Assembly: GCF_036373705.1 (NCBI RefSeq)
Contig: NC_089864.1
Location: 8,640,001-8,704,000 of the forward strand
Source of the DNA: Amia ocellicauda
Taxonomy: Eukaryota > Chordata > Actinopteri > Amiiformes > Amiidae
Length of the DNA: 64,000 nt
Direction of reading: 5' to 3'
Position 1 is the first letter of the stretch, and each line of letters starts with the position of its first letter. The notes below the pieces were generated by a model. The model worked only from the letters and a program-made list of their open reading frames with translations. It was not told the origin of the DNA and ran no database searches. Below, piece after piece: positions 10,430 through 25,400 of this stretch. Both the position numbers and the translations under genes were made by a program.

Positions 10430-13400
10430 CTGTGGGGAGGGGAGCATTAGATAGTTAGTTGCTGTATTTGTGAGTATTCATCTTCTGATTGGCAGAAAAA
10501 TGGTTGATCGACATAGCGGCTCAACAATGACCTTCCCACCCCACCCTCACCGTTGCCATAGGCCCAGTCATCGTTGAGGCGATGGCGGACTTTCTGGTAG
10601 ATGGCCGACATGGTCTTCATGTTGCTCTTCCTCCACTGGCGCCCCAGGTACTTGGTCTGGATCTTGAGCAGCTTCAGGACGTACAGTTGCATCATGGCCT
10701 GCTTCACCTTCAGAGCGCGCTTCAGGATGGGAGCCGACTTGAACACCACCAGCATCTGTGGAGACGCCCAGAGCCCGTGAGAGCCTGTGCTGAAATCCCC
10801 CTCCGCCCTCTATCTCTCAGACCGGGAGCACCTACACAAAGCTGGAACCGCAGATAAGGGCTCAACGCCGTGGGCAAACCAGACACAGCCATGGCAGCTG
10901 TAACCGATCATAAGCCGCTCACAAAGGAGAGATACAGAGGTTTTCCTCAAGCAAAGTTAACTTCACTACCTCTGCTATTGATTTTGGCTCTCTAAGCAAG
11001 TAGTTTTACAGAATTTCCATCCCTACCTACCACCCACATGGACCAATCAACATCCCCTGTGTGGATGCGTTTGATGACTTCTCCTTGAAGCATCACCTAT
11101 GTGCACATGTGGTTTTGCTTAACGAGCGCAATTTAATTAATCCCCGGCTCGTGCTTACCATTGTTCTGGAGTGTTTCCACTTGGTCAGCTTGTTCAGAAT
11201 CCTCAGCAGGTTAATGCAGGAGAAGAGATTCCGCCAGCAGAACTGGTTGCAGTCCCCAGCTTCCTACCAAGATCAAACAACATCCATGATTGCAAACATA
11301 CCTGTTGCAATACACAAGAACTGACTTATGAAAACAGAACATAACTGCGGTATTATGGGACCGTGGAAAACATGCCTTCTGCTCTCATACTACCTTCTTA
11401 AACACTGAATGGTTTCCCGCAGCTTTCCACGCATGCAAGCCGTCACAGTCCATCTGAGCTATGACTGAGCTTCGTTTTTCACCAGGGAAAAGCATACGTT
11501 TTGGCGAGCCCATTCCAATCCAAGCAAGGCACAAACGCCAAGTAACCCCGCCCCTGACTCACCAGGCTCTCGGCCGTGAGCTCGGGCATCTCGTGTACCA
11601 CGCAGTGTGGGAAATCCAGGACACAGATACTGCGGCAGACAGAGAAGATGCATGAAAAGCTATAGCACACTATCGGAGAGCATCTGTGCCACTACAGCAG
11701 TTTTAAAAATCATTTAAATTGATCAGTGATTAATGAGCATGTCTGGTGTGAAGATCATATTGTTGTGTCCTTGCCTTTTTTCTATCAGGGCCGGCCCATC
11801 TATTCTTCTATTGAGATCCCAGTTGCAATTTGTAAGAAATGCATACAATAATTCTACATCATATCACAATTATCTTTAAGAAAACACAATACTGTGTGAC
11901 ACGAGAGTGCTGCCGATCCAGTTTGCACAGTGAGTACCTGTTTTTGGCACTGATATAAGACATGATGTTCTGGTTGAAGAACTTCAGGATCAGAGGTATA
12001 CAGTTGGCAAACACCAAGTGCTGGGAAACATATTCAAACTGCGGAGAAAACACAGGAGCGCACAGTCATGCACAACGAACTTGACCCTTGAATCAGAAAC
12101 AGACAGATGGGCTGCATCTTTAATTCTGCTGTGCGATTTATCTCGTACGGCCTCAGATTGGGACTAGAAACCTCCTGCTGTCTCCAGATTACGTGCATGA
12201 GGCCAAACAAAATGGAGGAACAATATATTAACATCACAACAATGCACATTTATGTCATTCGATCCTAAGATTGTAGCTGCTTAGTAGAATATGAATCTTA
12301 TACCAAACTCCTGCTCTATTACATTTTGTTTATTATGTTTATATTATAAATCCTAGGTCTGAAGCTCATTAAAATTGTTTCTTCATACCTAACCGGGACA
12401 AAACTGTTCAGTACTTTAAATGCAGAAGAGCAAGAAACACCATATTTTGTCCCATAAACACCAGAGGGTGCTGTTCATCTAGAACTAAAATGAATCTGCT
12501 CTTTCATTTTCTATCACGTTCCACATTTTAGTAAATACAGAACATGCTACAATACACACAATGGTGTTGTGGTTGTTGCTGCTGGCGGCTTGTGATGGTT
12601 TCCTTTTAAAGAAGGAAAATTGGCTCTGGTTTCATTTGGCCGAGTGTCGGGGCCAACACGCGGTTTTGGATTATTTTCAGCGAGAGGCTTTAATAACACA
12701 CTCTCCCCCGACACCAGTGGAAAGACCGCAGCAGAACAATAGAGAAATAAGCCCCTTAACCATGACATTTAAAACCAGTCAAATTTTAAACTACAGGGGC
12801 TCGAGAGCAGGGTCCTTATGTGTGCTGGCTTCCAGTCTGCCTCTTCTCTAGCAATTCCTCTTGCTCTATTTAAAGCGATGGTCCTTTGACTGCTCGGCTC
12901 TCGGCAGTGTGCCGGTTGTGTCCCGTGCCACCGCTCTGACCTGGTAGATGTGGTTGAGTTTGAAATGCTTCAGGAGCAGCAGCAGAAGTGCCGAAATGGC
13001 CTTGACGATCACTTCCTTGTGTCGGTTCACATCGATTCCAAGCTTCATGCTCTGGAGTACCGTGATCCTGGTTTAGACAGGAAAATATGCATCTCTTAAG
13101 GAAGAACGTTTCCCCCATTACAATAACAACAAGCAGACACCGTGGTGGTGACTTAACACACGGACATATCACTGCAGACCTCAGAGACAGAGGACTGCGA
13201 AAGAGAATTGCTTAAGTAGTAATATTGATTTGATTATTTTATGAGAATTGCTTCCCATTTGTAATACATTGTAAAAATGCACTTTAAACTAACTGTGTCC
13301 TGAGTGGCACTCATTAGACAAGCAACACGCATCAAATTAAAACACTTCCTGAATTGATAGGATATGTAATTCAATTTCAGTAATCCGAACAGTACATCAA

Positions 13401-16400
13401 GTGCTTTGTAGTGCGTTAAGGTGGAAACAAAGTCTAAGGAATATAAGTGGAGTTTGAAGTGAAGACACTAAACGTATTACACAGCGATGACAAGGATCAC
13501 AAAGCAACTTCCAACCACAGTTAAAACCGGAACAAGGCTTGAAAGATGGGACAGGTTGAAAACTGAAATAAAATATCGCTTTTCCTCGTGATCACAGGAC
13601 TTAGGAGGGCGGGGGGAGGAAAAAAGATGTGCACAGGGCCCTGGGAGAAAAATCTGTATTACAACCCTGACAGCCACTGCACATTAGATCATATTTTAAG
13701 GCTGCGTGTGCCTGGGGGATGAGACAATGCTAATCTACTATGCATGGCACGTTACACCGCATCCCAGCAAGCAGTGCTTTGAGAACTCGTACTCTCGCCC
13801 CCTACACTAAACCTCAGCGACGACGGATGCCTCCCTGCAAATCAAGCCGTGTTTTGGCCAGGTACCGCAAACGCTGCCAGGCAGAAGAAGATGCATGACC
13901 ACAGGGGGTGAACAGCTGAAAATCTCTTCCAGTAAAGCACTAGGGCACAAACAGAGCTTCCCGGACAGCAGGCACTTACGGCATCTCCTCTGGCAGAACG
14001 TCTGCCAGGATGTTAATGGAGTCTGTCTTGGCCTTCGAGGTAGGGGCTGCAGCCAGCAGCAGTTTCAACAGGGCAATCTGTAACAAAGCAGCAGAATGCC
14101 GGTGTATCATTTCACACAGGCAAAGAACACTAGAACCACTGAAAATGAGACACTTCACTTCTTGTTTATTTTCCACAGAAAGACAACATGGTTGAAGGAC
14201 ACGTTTTGATGATTAGATTTTCAGGAGATGCCCTGTCAATACGAATAATCTGCATTCCCCACATCCTGTTGTTCACACACTCACCACATACTGGGACAAG
14301 TTGGGTAGCATTCCCAGGTAGAGGATTTCAGTTGGCATGTCCTCAACATCCTCTTCTCCCTGTGCAGACAAACACACAGGTGAGAACCACTCGTCTGAGC
14401 CATCACCACAGTGACAAACATGCCACAGCCACGCCACATGACTTGGTTTTATAAAAAATTAGTCAGTTTTAATGCACTAGGACTGCAAACAAAAAATTGC
14501 AGTGTAGTATTGTGTAACTGCAATAGATTGGCTCATTGGACAGTTTTCTCTCTCCCTCGCTCTCCTCATTGGACAGTTCTCTCTCACACTGACCATGCTC
14601 ATTGGACACTGCTGGAGTTCTTCCTCCTTCTTGATCTGTACTTCTGCAATCGAAACATATTTGTGCTGAAAACAATGAGAAGAAGAAGAAGAAAAAAAAA
14701 AAAGTCAGTCATTTTACACAGACTTGGCAACAACCAGTTAACATTTATATTTTTTCTGCCATAAAGTCTTAGAAGAGATAATGGCCAAGGAAATGTAAAA
14801 CATTTATGGGGCGTCTAAAAGGAAGTTGTATTCGATACAATGAAGAGGCATGATTTAAACTCAACGGACCCACTGAAAGAGGTATTCTTCATTGTGGGCA
14901 GATTCATGGCCACTCTGTTATTGATCCAAATGTTAAAAAAAGGTGCCGTCTAGACAAATTGACTGCTGGGAGACTGGGAGACATTGCTGCTCTAAACATT
15001 ATTATTCACGGTTTGTTTGTTTATTTTGTCGTCACTTTTCTGTTTACTTCTCATTGTTATTCAAATGTTCTGGCGGTTATTAACTGTTCTCAGACAGCTC
15101 TGTGCTCACACAGGCCTCTGGGACGTCACCTGTTTAAGAGTCTTCACACTCTCATGGATGGGTCTTGGCAGGCCAACCAACGTTTCTGTATCACTAAATG
15201 AGACCAAAGACAAAAGACCCAGAGTTACTGTGTTGCCCTCAAGCCGTTAGTTTGGCATAAGACATAACTTTAATGAGTCTGGAGAGATAACAGACCTTTC
15301 TGCTTGTTCTCCCATTTGTAACAAAGTGCCGTCTGTCACAAAGAGTCTGATAATTGGGAGACTAAAAGGGCACGCAGAGAGGATGGTTTTCTTGGTCTTG
15401 CCAGCTACTTCAGACATGTTTGCTTGTTCATTGTTTATGAAAGTAAGTAACATCATATGGTTCTCTCTGCGCTGGTCAGAATGTACTCATCCGTAATATC
15501 AGACAAATAAACAGCCACTGAAGCAAGAATTCCTAATAAAATTGATAAAGCTGATAGTATGGAAGTAGTAGGTATTCTGTGGTAATAGATAAGGCTACAG
15601 TAAATTCACAAGAAGATAACTTTCTGCTTTCAAAATCATGTTGTTTTGCCCAAACTCCAGTTATCAGGGAGTGGGTTGCTCGGAGCAGACAGGTGCCAGC
15701 TGAGACTGAGCGGAGGTGGCGCCAAGCACCGACTGAAAGAAGCCTCTCTGAAAAACCTGGCAGCTAATCAACCGTCTCTCACACACACCACGGAGAGCAA
15801 TGGCCTGCTTGTGCACTGCCTTCTCTCAGTTCTCAGAGACGGTTGAATTCCCATCTGATCTCAGTGATCTTACCAAGATAAAGGGACATGTGGGGATTCT
15901 TTGGAAAGTTCTTTGTAAAAAGTTGGAAAGTGAGAAAGGTATAATAAAGTCAAGGTTTGTGTAATTTCAGCAGCTGGCGGCAGGTACTGTTGCACTTCAT
16001 TCACATGTACAGGAAAGGTGACAACAAACTTTACTTCCGAAAACAAAAGCTTACATAATACGATTCTTTAAATATTTTTTTGTTCTTATCGAATAATTGT
16101 GTGAATTTATAAACGCCTCGGAACGTAAACAACTCATTCATAAGACGAAGAGTGACTGTACAGCTTAAAGATCCAGGAATTTCAGCAAATCCATTTGCTG
16201 ATGGACAAAATAATTACTGAGCTATAGCAAGGCTTATTAAATGTTAGTCCTCTGCGATAGCATTCAGCACATTTGACTTTGTGCCTAAACTAAGATGATA
16301 AGTGTTCTCACTTACTTTCCCAGAGTGAAGCCGATGAATTTATTTCTGCTCGTTTCCAGGAAGTGTTCAATGTCTTTCCCCCTGTTTAAAAATAGAACTC

Positions 16401-19400
16401 GTCAGTGAAATTGCAGGCAATTGCAGACATTTAGACATTTAGACACAGTTAGTGCGTTCACACCCAGGGCTGTCTGACCAAGAACTCATCATGCACTACT
16501 CATTAATCAAAGTATCAGTGAAGCCTTCTGCCCAAAAGCACCCTATCTTTCTGATTCTCAGATAGCTGGCATGTGTAACAGAAAGCAGTCTTCCTGTGCA
16601 GTAACAAGATGCCATCTAGTTTGGACTTTCTAATCTAGCAGAGTCATTTTTAAAGTGAACTAAAAAGATAACACCAACATATATTTTTAAGTTCATTAAT
16701 TTTTGCATGTAGGGTAGTGATTTTCTTAGTGACCTACTTACTTACATATTTAGTTATTTTTGTGATTACTATTTTATCTCAGACTTTGTCCATTATTTAT
16801 TATCTCAGGGAAAACCAAGGTTTAATACTTGTGTTTACACTAGTGCTAGGATGTGAACTGAATTGCTCTTTCCAAATGTGGGAATGGGAAATGCAGGTGC
16901 ACGGTTTACCTCAATCTTGTCCCTCCAGTGACCAGCACCAATGCCGTCCATGCATCTCCAAGCCGTACCAGAGATATGGCCTGTCTGCATGGACCCACTT
17001 TCACATACCTGACTTTGGGAGCCCAGGGCAGCCCCTTGGGAAACGACAGCCTCTCAGTGGAGGACCGAAGAGGTGGAGGAGGCGGGGGGGGCTGTATGAT
17101 GACATCTCTGTCCAGGGGGTCCACCTCTCCCTCGATCCCGCTGTCTGCATCTTCATTGTCCTCCTCCTCGTCTCTCGCGTCGTCGTTCTTGAATGGGTCG
17201 CGCTCATTGTACGTGTCCAGGCTGTCCTGCTTGACCAAGGGCTGCAACACAGGCACCACAAAACCTCAGGTAAGTGTCAGTCGGCACGCTGTGGGCACGA
17301 GCCATCCTGTGAGGCTCACTATTCACATTGTTTCTGTGAAGAATGCTTTTGTGGGTGGTTTCCCGATTAAATCTGAGCTGCGGTTAAACCCTTGAAGTCC
17401 TCATTCATTTATCTTTATTTTTAACTTCAAAGATCGCTGCATGATTTGAGGTCCCTGCAAATCTAAAATCTATTCAGAGCCTCTGCTCATGCATTTTGTT
17501 TTGGGTCAGGAGAGAAAAGATGCCCACCAAGATTTTCCCAGCTGTCCCTTTGAAATCAGGGCCTAGAAAAGATTTTGGCCCTTCAACACACAAACAAGTA
17601 TCAGGGGTCTTTAAAGCTTCATTCATTGTGCAGTCTCCAACACAGAAAGCTTTTGACTCTCACAGGCCATCTCTAAGCCATCTGCCAAACGCCATGCTTC
17701 CATAGCCCAATGAGATTTCGGGCCCCTCTCCTTTCAAGAATCAGTTTCACGTAAATGTTCCACTGGAAGGCCCCAGTACCAATCATGTAACATCTCACAA
17801 AGCTAAGAAGCACATAAAAGGAAGTTAAAATACATTACTCTAAGATAGACAGAAGTAAGAAAAGTCCTGAACAAAGAGTAACCAAAATCCTTCAAACTTA
17901 CACTGTGCCAAATCCTAAGCTAAACTCCAGCTACAGATGGATATACAATTATAATTAGTATGGTAATACTGAAGTTAATGTCAAACATCCACTGCCAATA
18001 TGTGCATTTCAGATCAAAACCACAAAACCACAAAAAAAATTGAAACAAAAATGAGTGCAAGCGCCAGGCACTGATGTATTCAACACTGTTTGCATGTTGT
18101 AAGAGTGGCCATTGTCAATTTTAATGGGAATTTTGCGAATTAATACAGGTGTGTTCTCACTCTTCTTCCAAGTCAAAACTGAGGGAAATGAAAAGCTGCC
18201 CTGTCGCCGATTCATCTGCTTTAACACTGGGAAGCTGTGTGACACAACCAGCCAGGCTTGCCCGTCTCCTCGGTGTGTATGTGCGTGAGTGTGTTGTAAG
18301 AGCAACAGTGCCTGCAGGTGTAACACAGGAAGAGAAATGCCAAACCAGCCCAAGACAAGGGGGGAAAATTGCACAGCACAAAGGGAAGGTGGGTATAGAC
18401 CTGTTTCTTGGGAAAAGGACTGTCTCCATCCAAGCTATCAATAAAGGCCATCTGTAGAAATACAAGGAGGAGGAGGAAGTGTAAACTAGGAAAGAGATCA
18501 GGACCTGCCGCTACAAAACCCTGTGTCTGATACACTGACTAGACCTGTATAAATGTCTCACTTACAGTCCAGTGATAATCCTGCCAAAAGGGGCACTATT
18601 CCCAGGGGTCCAGCTTAATACTTCAGGATCAACAGCATGGACTTTAGCACAGCGTCTAGTTCTTGTTACTTCTAAGGGTCATGAGTGCTCTGTATGGGTG
18701 TGTAGTGTTCGAACCAGCAGGCGGTGCACACTGTGATACTGAGCAGTAAGTGGAGAGCAGAATACACAGTGGTGCCCCATGGATACATGTGTGCAGGATG
18801 ATGTATTATAGATTGAACAGGCAGTGTTGGAATAATTAGGTGTGTACCGGCCATGATGTAATAAGAGTAATGTGAACAGGCAGTGATGTAATAATATAGA
18901 TTGAACAGGCAGTGATGTAATAATAGAGCCATGTATAGGCAGTGATGTAATAATAGAGCCATGTACAGACAATGATGTAATAATAGGGCCATGTACAGGC
19001 AGTGATGTAATAATAGAGCCATGTACAGACAATTATGTAATAATAGAGCCATGTACAGGTAGTGATGTAATATAGATTGAACAGACAGTGATGTAATAAT
19101 AGAGCCATGTATAGGCAATGATGTAATAATATAGAGTGATGTAATAATTTGGTGTGTACAGACCATGACGTGATCGAGAAATGTGAAGAGGCAGTGATGT
19201 AATAATATAGATTGTACAGGCGGTGATTGAATAAATCCGTAGGTACAGGCAGTGATGTAATAAAGCACTGATGCAATGGTTACCCTGCGACTGCGGCGCC
19301 CTCGTTTCTGTTGTTGCTGCTGCTCAATGAGCTCCATGGCGGAAGCGGGGGGGGAGGCGGCCCTCATACTGCGCACCACCTTGATGCTGTCCTCAGGGAG

Positions 19401-22400
19401 GGGGGGCAGGCCCAGCTTCTCTCGACCCCTCACCTTCAGCTCCTGCAGTTGCTCGAATCCTCCCAGAGTGAACTGGCACACAAACACACAGACACAGAGA
19501 GCTGTGAAAAGGACTGTACACAACCTCATATCCACACCTAAGAGAAGGCTCTGTAGTGCAATGTTAGTGTTTTGTGGAATAACTCCAAATGAAGTCGGTT
19601 TCTCTGGGTTTGTCAAGTTTGCCTCATCATGACTGATCAGTCCCAGCAGCGCCAGCCCTTTATTGAGAAAATGTGTGATGCAGATGGAAAACGTTCGAGA
19701 AATGCTCAGATATTCTGACCGGATTAAATCAAAAACAAAATGCAAGTTGAATTAATGAATACACCCACCAGCATTATTTTTCTGAAGCAAATAAACCCAA
19801 AATACCTGAAGTCTTAATGTATACATAAAGTAAACAAAGCTGTAGCTGCTCTATAAAATTTTGATGCAAAACATCTCTGTTTTTGCCTGCACTGTCAGTT
19901 AGCACACATTATCCTCAGGCATCATCCTCTGCCAGCATCACCTCCGTTCTCGCTGCAAAGCAAGCCGCTAATCGGACAACAGCTGTCAGGTATGTGAAAT
20001 AAGACGCATTCTCAGACTGTCAATCCGAGAGCACTGCAACTGCTAACATGCCAGAACAACTTCCTTTTCAGGGAAATCACAAACAGCATTCCTCTGCACT
20101 GTCTAGCAGAGGTTCTGAGATCAAGTTGTAGAGATATTCAGCACCGGCATGTGGGTGTCAAGCTGCCAAGTGCACATACCGTTCATATTGAGATTTCAGT
20201 ATGGCATTTTACATGGATCAGAACCTATAGCAGACCCTCAACGAGATGGAGAAGCCCGTTTTAAATGCAGAGCGAAGCGGGGCGTTCTCGACTCACCAGG
20301 ATGGTCTTCCAGAGCAGCAGCAGGACTTTCTTCATGGGAAAGTGAGGGGCATTCATACTGCAGAACTTGGTCACCATGGTGAACAGCAGCAGAGCGAAAG
20401 GTTCTCCGTTGTACAGAGGGGAACCTGAGAGAGGGGACACAGCACCTTCAGACCGGCGCACCACGGATGTCCACTACGGTTCGATGGTAACACTTTAATT
20501 TGAGGTACAACCACCGATTATTAACTTACAAAGGGTTTAAGCCCGAGAACAAGTGATAATAACATGCACTCAAGTAGACTGACACTTCAGGGCACAGTGG
20601 CGTGGCGTGGCTGCCTCACAGCTCCAGTGTCCTGGGTTTGTCCTCTGTGTGAAGTTCATATGTTCATGGGGTTTTCACCGGGTTGTCTGATTGCCTCTCA
20701 CCCCCTCAAGACATGCTGGTTAGGTGTTGGATCACAACAAATCACACCTAAGACAACTGTTCTTCTCTGCTGGTAGGTTTATTGTTTTTCCCCATTCAAG
20801 TTTAACACTCCTCATAAACATAAGTGATTTACTATAACACACCTGGCAGACAACCCAAATCAAATAAAAGGAGAAAAAAACAGTACATGGTCTGTTCCAT
20901 ATAAGCACTATATTACATCTTCTGTCGTTTATTGGCATAGCAAGCAACTAAATAAGTCTGAATGACAATGTATTTTACAAGCTCCTACTGTACTAGGAGT
21001 TATACCATAAAATGCTTCTCCTGTTAGCATCACATCATTCCAGTGAACAATGTGACTGTCATTCAACCAAATAATAAAATACAATCGTATATATATATAT
21101 ATATATACACACATATGCAGTGGATCGATACAGGCTGAGGGTGATGGTGATGGTGATATGTAAAGAAAAACAGTACCCTAAAGCTGCTGAACTCAACAAG
21201 CACCTGACCCAGGCCTCCTGAACACCATGTCCTCACCTAGCTCCGTCCTGAAGGTCTCCCGGGCTGCTCTCCACTCGCTCCCGTCCTCCTCCGCTTCCCA
21301 GCGAATCGTTTCCACCATGAGGTACATGATGCTGAGTAGGACTCTGCACAATTCAGCAACAGAAATGTGTATCAAGATTCAAAGCATTATAAAAGGCCTT
21401 GGAATTAGGCATAGTTCATGCATATTTAAACAAAAATATAATTGCTTGTGTATACAACTGAATAGCTCATTTAAGGCAAGGTTAAATTATTTTGTGTTTT
21501 TTTCCCCCCCGATCTGTAGCTCAGATATTCAGTCACTCGTGGCCTACAATTCATACATCTCTAATGCATTTCTTTATAGGGTAACTAGCTAAAAATAATA
21601 TGGCTCATCAGGAATTAAGTATGGAACAACATAAATGTAGACAAACAACATTATACAACATTCAAACATGAAGACAGATGCCTAGTTAAAAAGGGGGGGA
21701 GGGGAGTATAAAAGATTCAGAGAGGAAAGAACAAGGAAACAATCTGCTTATTTGAATAATAAAAAAAGGGAACATCTTGGGAGGGAGCAAAAAAAAAAAA
21801 AAAGAATGGCATTGCTGTGGAATGACATTTTCCCACTACTTTTATCTCCATAATATGAAGAGACGCTGACAGACAATTTGATCTTTAAAGCATAATGAAG
21901 CTCACAGGGAAAGTACCAGGCTGAGTGAGATGGATTTCAGCTCATTTCATGTGGAGACATCAAGAGACAAGCAACAGAAAACGCTCCAGTAAAATTAAAG
22001 AGTTCTGGCTTATATTTTTATCATTTTAAATGCCAACCCTTAGAGGAAGCTACCCCAAGAGGCCCTCACCAAAACGCAAGATTTCAAGTAAACAATTTTG
22101 TAAAGGGTAAATCAAGACTACATCAAAATAAATAAACAGGCCCTGTCTACACTTCCTAATCATTATTAAGCACCAACCTCAAACCATCCTATTTAGTCCA
22201 GTTCACACCGACCAAAGAGAAAAACTGCTTCAGTATTAATGCATACACAAAGTCCGGATATCATTTGTAACTGTACAATGTCTAGTGGGTCTTAATACGA
22301 CAGTACCATATCCCAGAGAAGGCAACAATGGCGCACCACACTGTTATTCATTACAAACGTCTTGCTCAAAATCGTTAAGGAATTTAAATATCTGCACTGG

Positions 22401-25400
22401 CTATGCACCACACACAACCGAGGATTTGGGGATTATTGTATACAAGAACTGTGACCACACTCATACTTTGTATTTCGCTTTGTTATTTTCATTCGCAATT
22501 GAAAATGCAACACATTAATATTCACTTCAGGCAAAGTTGTATTAAAACTCAGTAATTAATAACTGTACCTTTAAGGCAACTAACTGTCAAGGTTACAGAA
22601 AACACATCAATACAGCTACAATTTCCAGTGGTCTAAAAATATAGATTTTAATCCCATACTGGAATTTTGGAGAGACAATTAATTTAACAATGCTCTCTAG
22701 AATGCTTATTAAAAAACAATTAGTTACTAATCAATATCTCAAAAGAGTATTTTGGAAACAGGTCTGGCCGAAGCAGACAGGCATACACTGTACATCTTAA
22801 CTAGAAAGAGCACATCTGCATGAATCGACTCCTTCCCAGCAGTCAGGTCCGTGGACTGCAGACAATAGACCGTGTCTGTAAGAGCGAGGGATCGTGACCT
22901 CGGGCTAATTGTGTGTTCGTAGCGCTCTCTGCCTCCTCACCTGAGCTCCGTGCTGTCAGCCAGAGAGATGGCCGGCTTCCTCAGAGCGCTGCTGCACGCC
23001 TGGTTATTACTGCAAAACAGCAGAACACATTAGCAAGGATCTGGAACGGACGAATAGTTAACAATAAATAGATAGCTTTGTCGCTGAATGCAGTACCTTA
23101 CTCATATCCTTATGGGGGGGAACAACACAATTAAAAAAGATCCAGTTTTATGCAGCAAGTGAAGGAATACATTAATAAAACACCTCACTGTGATCCAGGA
23201 GATCAAAGAATTAATCAGAGTTGGGACCACAAGGAAGCAAAGGCAATGATTGAGGCAACAAAGACGTACAAGGGTTAGTTAGACGGCAGCATTAAGTCTG
23301 ATTCAGGAGTTTTCATTACCAACAAGATTCAAAGGTTATGTCAGTTATGTCATTGATGCTTAATTGTGATAAATGCCTGGCTGATAAGGGACAGGAGAGC
23401 TGTACTCAAAAGATATACTGTATATTTGTGATTGCATCCCATATTTGCACAGGTTCTGAAAAAAAATCACCTGGGCTCGTGTAAAACTCATTTGCAAAGA
23501 CATCCGGGAAGGGGAATTGTACAGCTGTAAAGGAATTATCCCCCAGAAAACCTCTCTCATTAAAAACCTCTGCGGAGACCTCCGAAAATATGCACAATGA
23601 AGCTGCCGCCTCCAAATAAATAATGATGGAACATTTTCCGATTGCTCCCTGGGGAAGGGCTACAAAAAAACAACAACAAAAAAGAAAAACACTGCGATGC
23701 CTAAAGAATATAGTGCAGTTTGGGGTCCACTGTTGTATTAACTCCTGCAGGTTTGACCGTCAGTGTCCCCCTGTCCCCCCATACACTAATTAAAGAACTG
23801 TGACTGACCCTGCAGATTAGGGTACAGACTATTTTATGTGTAGTTCACTGTGGAATACAGATTTGTCAGGACAGCAAATTAAACTACTTGAAACCAGGAG
23901 CTTCGGGGGGGCAGTGGATTTATTTGGGGGGAAGATAACCTCAGGCAGAGGACAACAAACCTAGCTGCCCAAGTGTGGGAAAGAACAAGAATGAAAAAAG
24001 AAGAAAAAAGAAACTCAACCCACCTGAAAGCCTGCAAAGGTTTCACCACATCAATAGTGCGTGCAAAGGACCTTGACGGCAGCAGTAATGATTTGGCTTT
24101 TTTTTCTTTTTTCAGCCTTGTTACTTCCACACAGCTTAACACTGCTGGCGTCACATTTTTTTAAGAGCAAATCGCCCTCACGCACACTCCTCCAAACCTG
24201 CCTGCTGTGGAGAAGCCAGCTGCGCATCTGTGCCCAGGGAACGAATCCCCGGCTTTACCTTGCTGGGGATTTACACAAGTCTCCAATTCGCTGCCCTTAT
24301 CCAGTAGGAAGGAGTCAGTGTTGCATTCCTCCACTTCCATGTCTTGACAAGAAATACATTTTTGCGAGAACATCAATTATTGAGAGATTGGAGACTTTGC
24401 TGATGTAGAACAATTTATGTAGAAACATTTAAAAAACAAAAACAAAGGGGGAGTACACTGCATTTAAATACTTCATTAGAAGTCAATAGCTCTGTAAGGC
24501 CCAGGTTAGCTTTTTAAATGTTTCTTTTTTAATGAGGAATGCCTTTACATTAGGTCACTGAGACCGAATTCAAAATGTAGGTCAGACTTTATAATAAGTG
24601 GTGGTTTAGGATTAAATGATGTTGAGTAAGACAGATGCACGCAATCAGAAATAAACTGCAAGAATTAGGTATTATTCCCTCAATGACCGTCTTACAGACA
24701 GAGAGGATGAATTGCTGAAGACCCCGGTGGTCGTCGAAGGTGGTCTGCGTCTTAGTTGTGAAACTGCCATAATCAGCAGGATTTCTACAGAGGGGCGAGA
24801 GAAGAGCTCAGTGGCAGAGAGATTTTAAAGCCTGATTTATGTAACTGAATCACTTCATTTATATTTCAAAGGTGCGGAGAGTGGAGACAGGATACACTCG
24901 ACATAAAGCCTTTTCAAAACAGGACTTTATTAAGTGCATGAGCCCGCATGAGGTTTCAGCAATTGCTCTTCTAAGCGACTTCCTGCTTGAAGCCCTGCTG
25001 AAAAGCAATGAAATGTGGAGATGTATATATATATATTTAACCTCCCACTGCGGGGCTGACGAGGACTCACTCGATTTCCATGCTCAGCAGCTCCAGCAGC
25101 GCGGTGAAGGTACCCATCTGGTAGAGCAGGAAGACATTGTGTCGAGACCACTGCAGCACGTCCACCTCGGTGTTGCACTCCTCAAACACGCCTGGGGGAC
25201 GGCACAGGGCTCAGAGATGGCACAGACACTTGGCTACCACATTAAAGCGCAGCAACCGTGTTCAGTATGAGATGCAGCCCTGGCGTGCTAAGCTTTAGCT
25301 GTGAGTTTATTGTAGTTCCCTCGACTGCAATACGAAACGTATGACACAATTCTTATTTTTCAGTTACATTCTTATTATTAACTTTATATTTTTAATTATT

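Noticed and set aside
16717..17395. 217- and 155-codon plus-strand ORFs
   Set aside because: They lie opposite STRIP2 exon 10. Their length comes from the GC-rich coding strand; no domain is visible.
18672..19745. 357-codon minus-strand ORF with repeated His-Cys-Leu-Tyr-Met motifs
   Set aside because: It is STRIP2 exon 9 read through into an intronic 30-bp minisatellite and also back into the upstream intron; it is not a separate gene.
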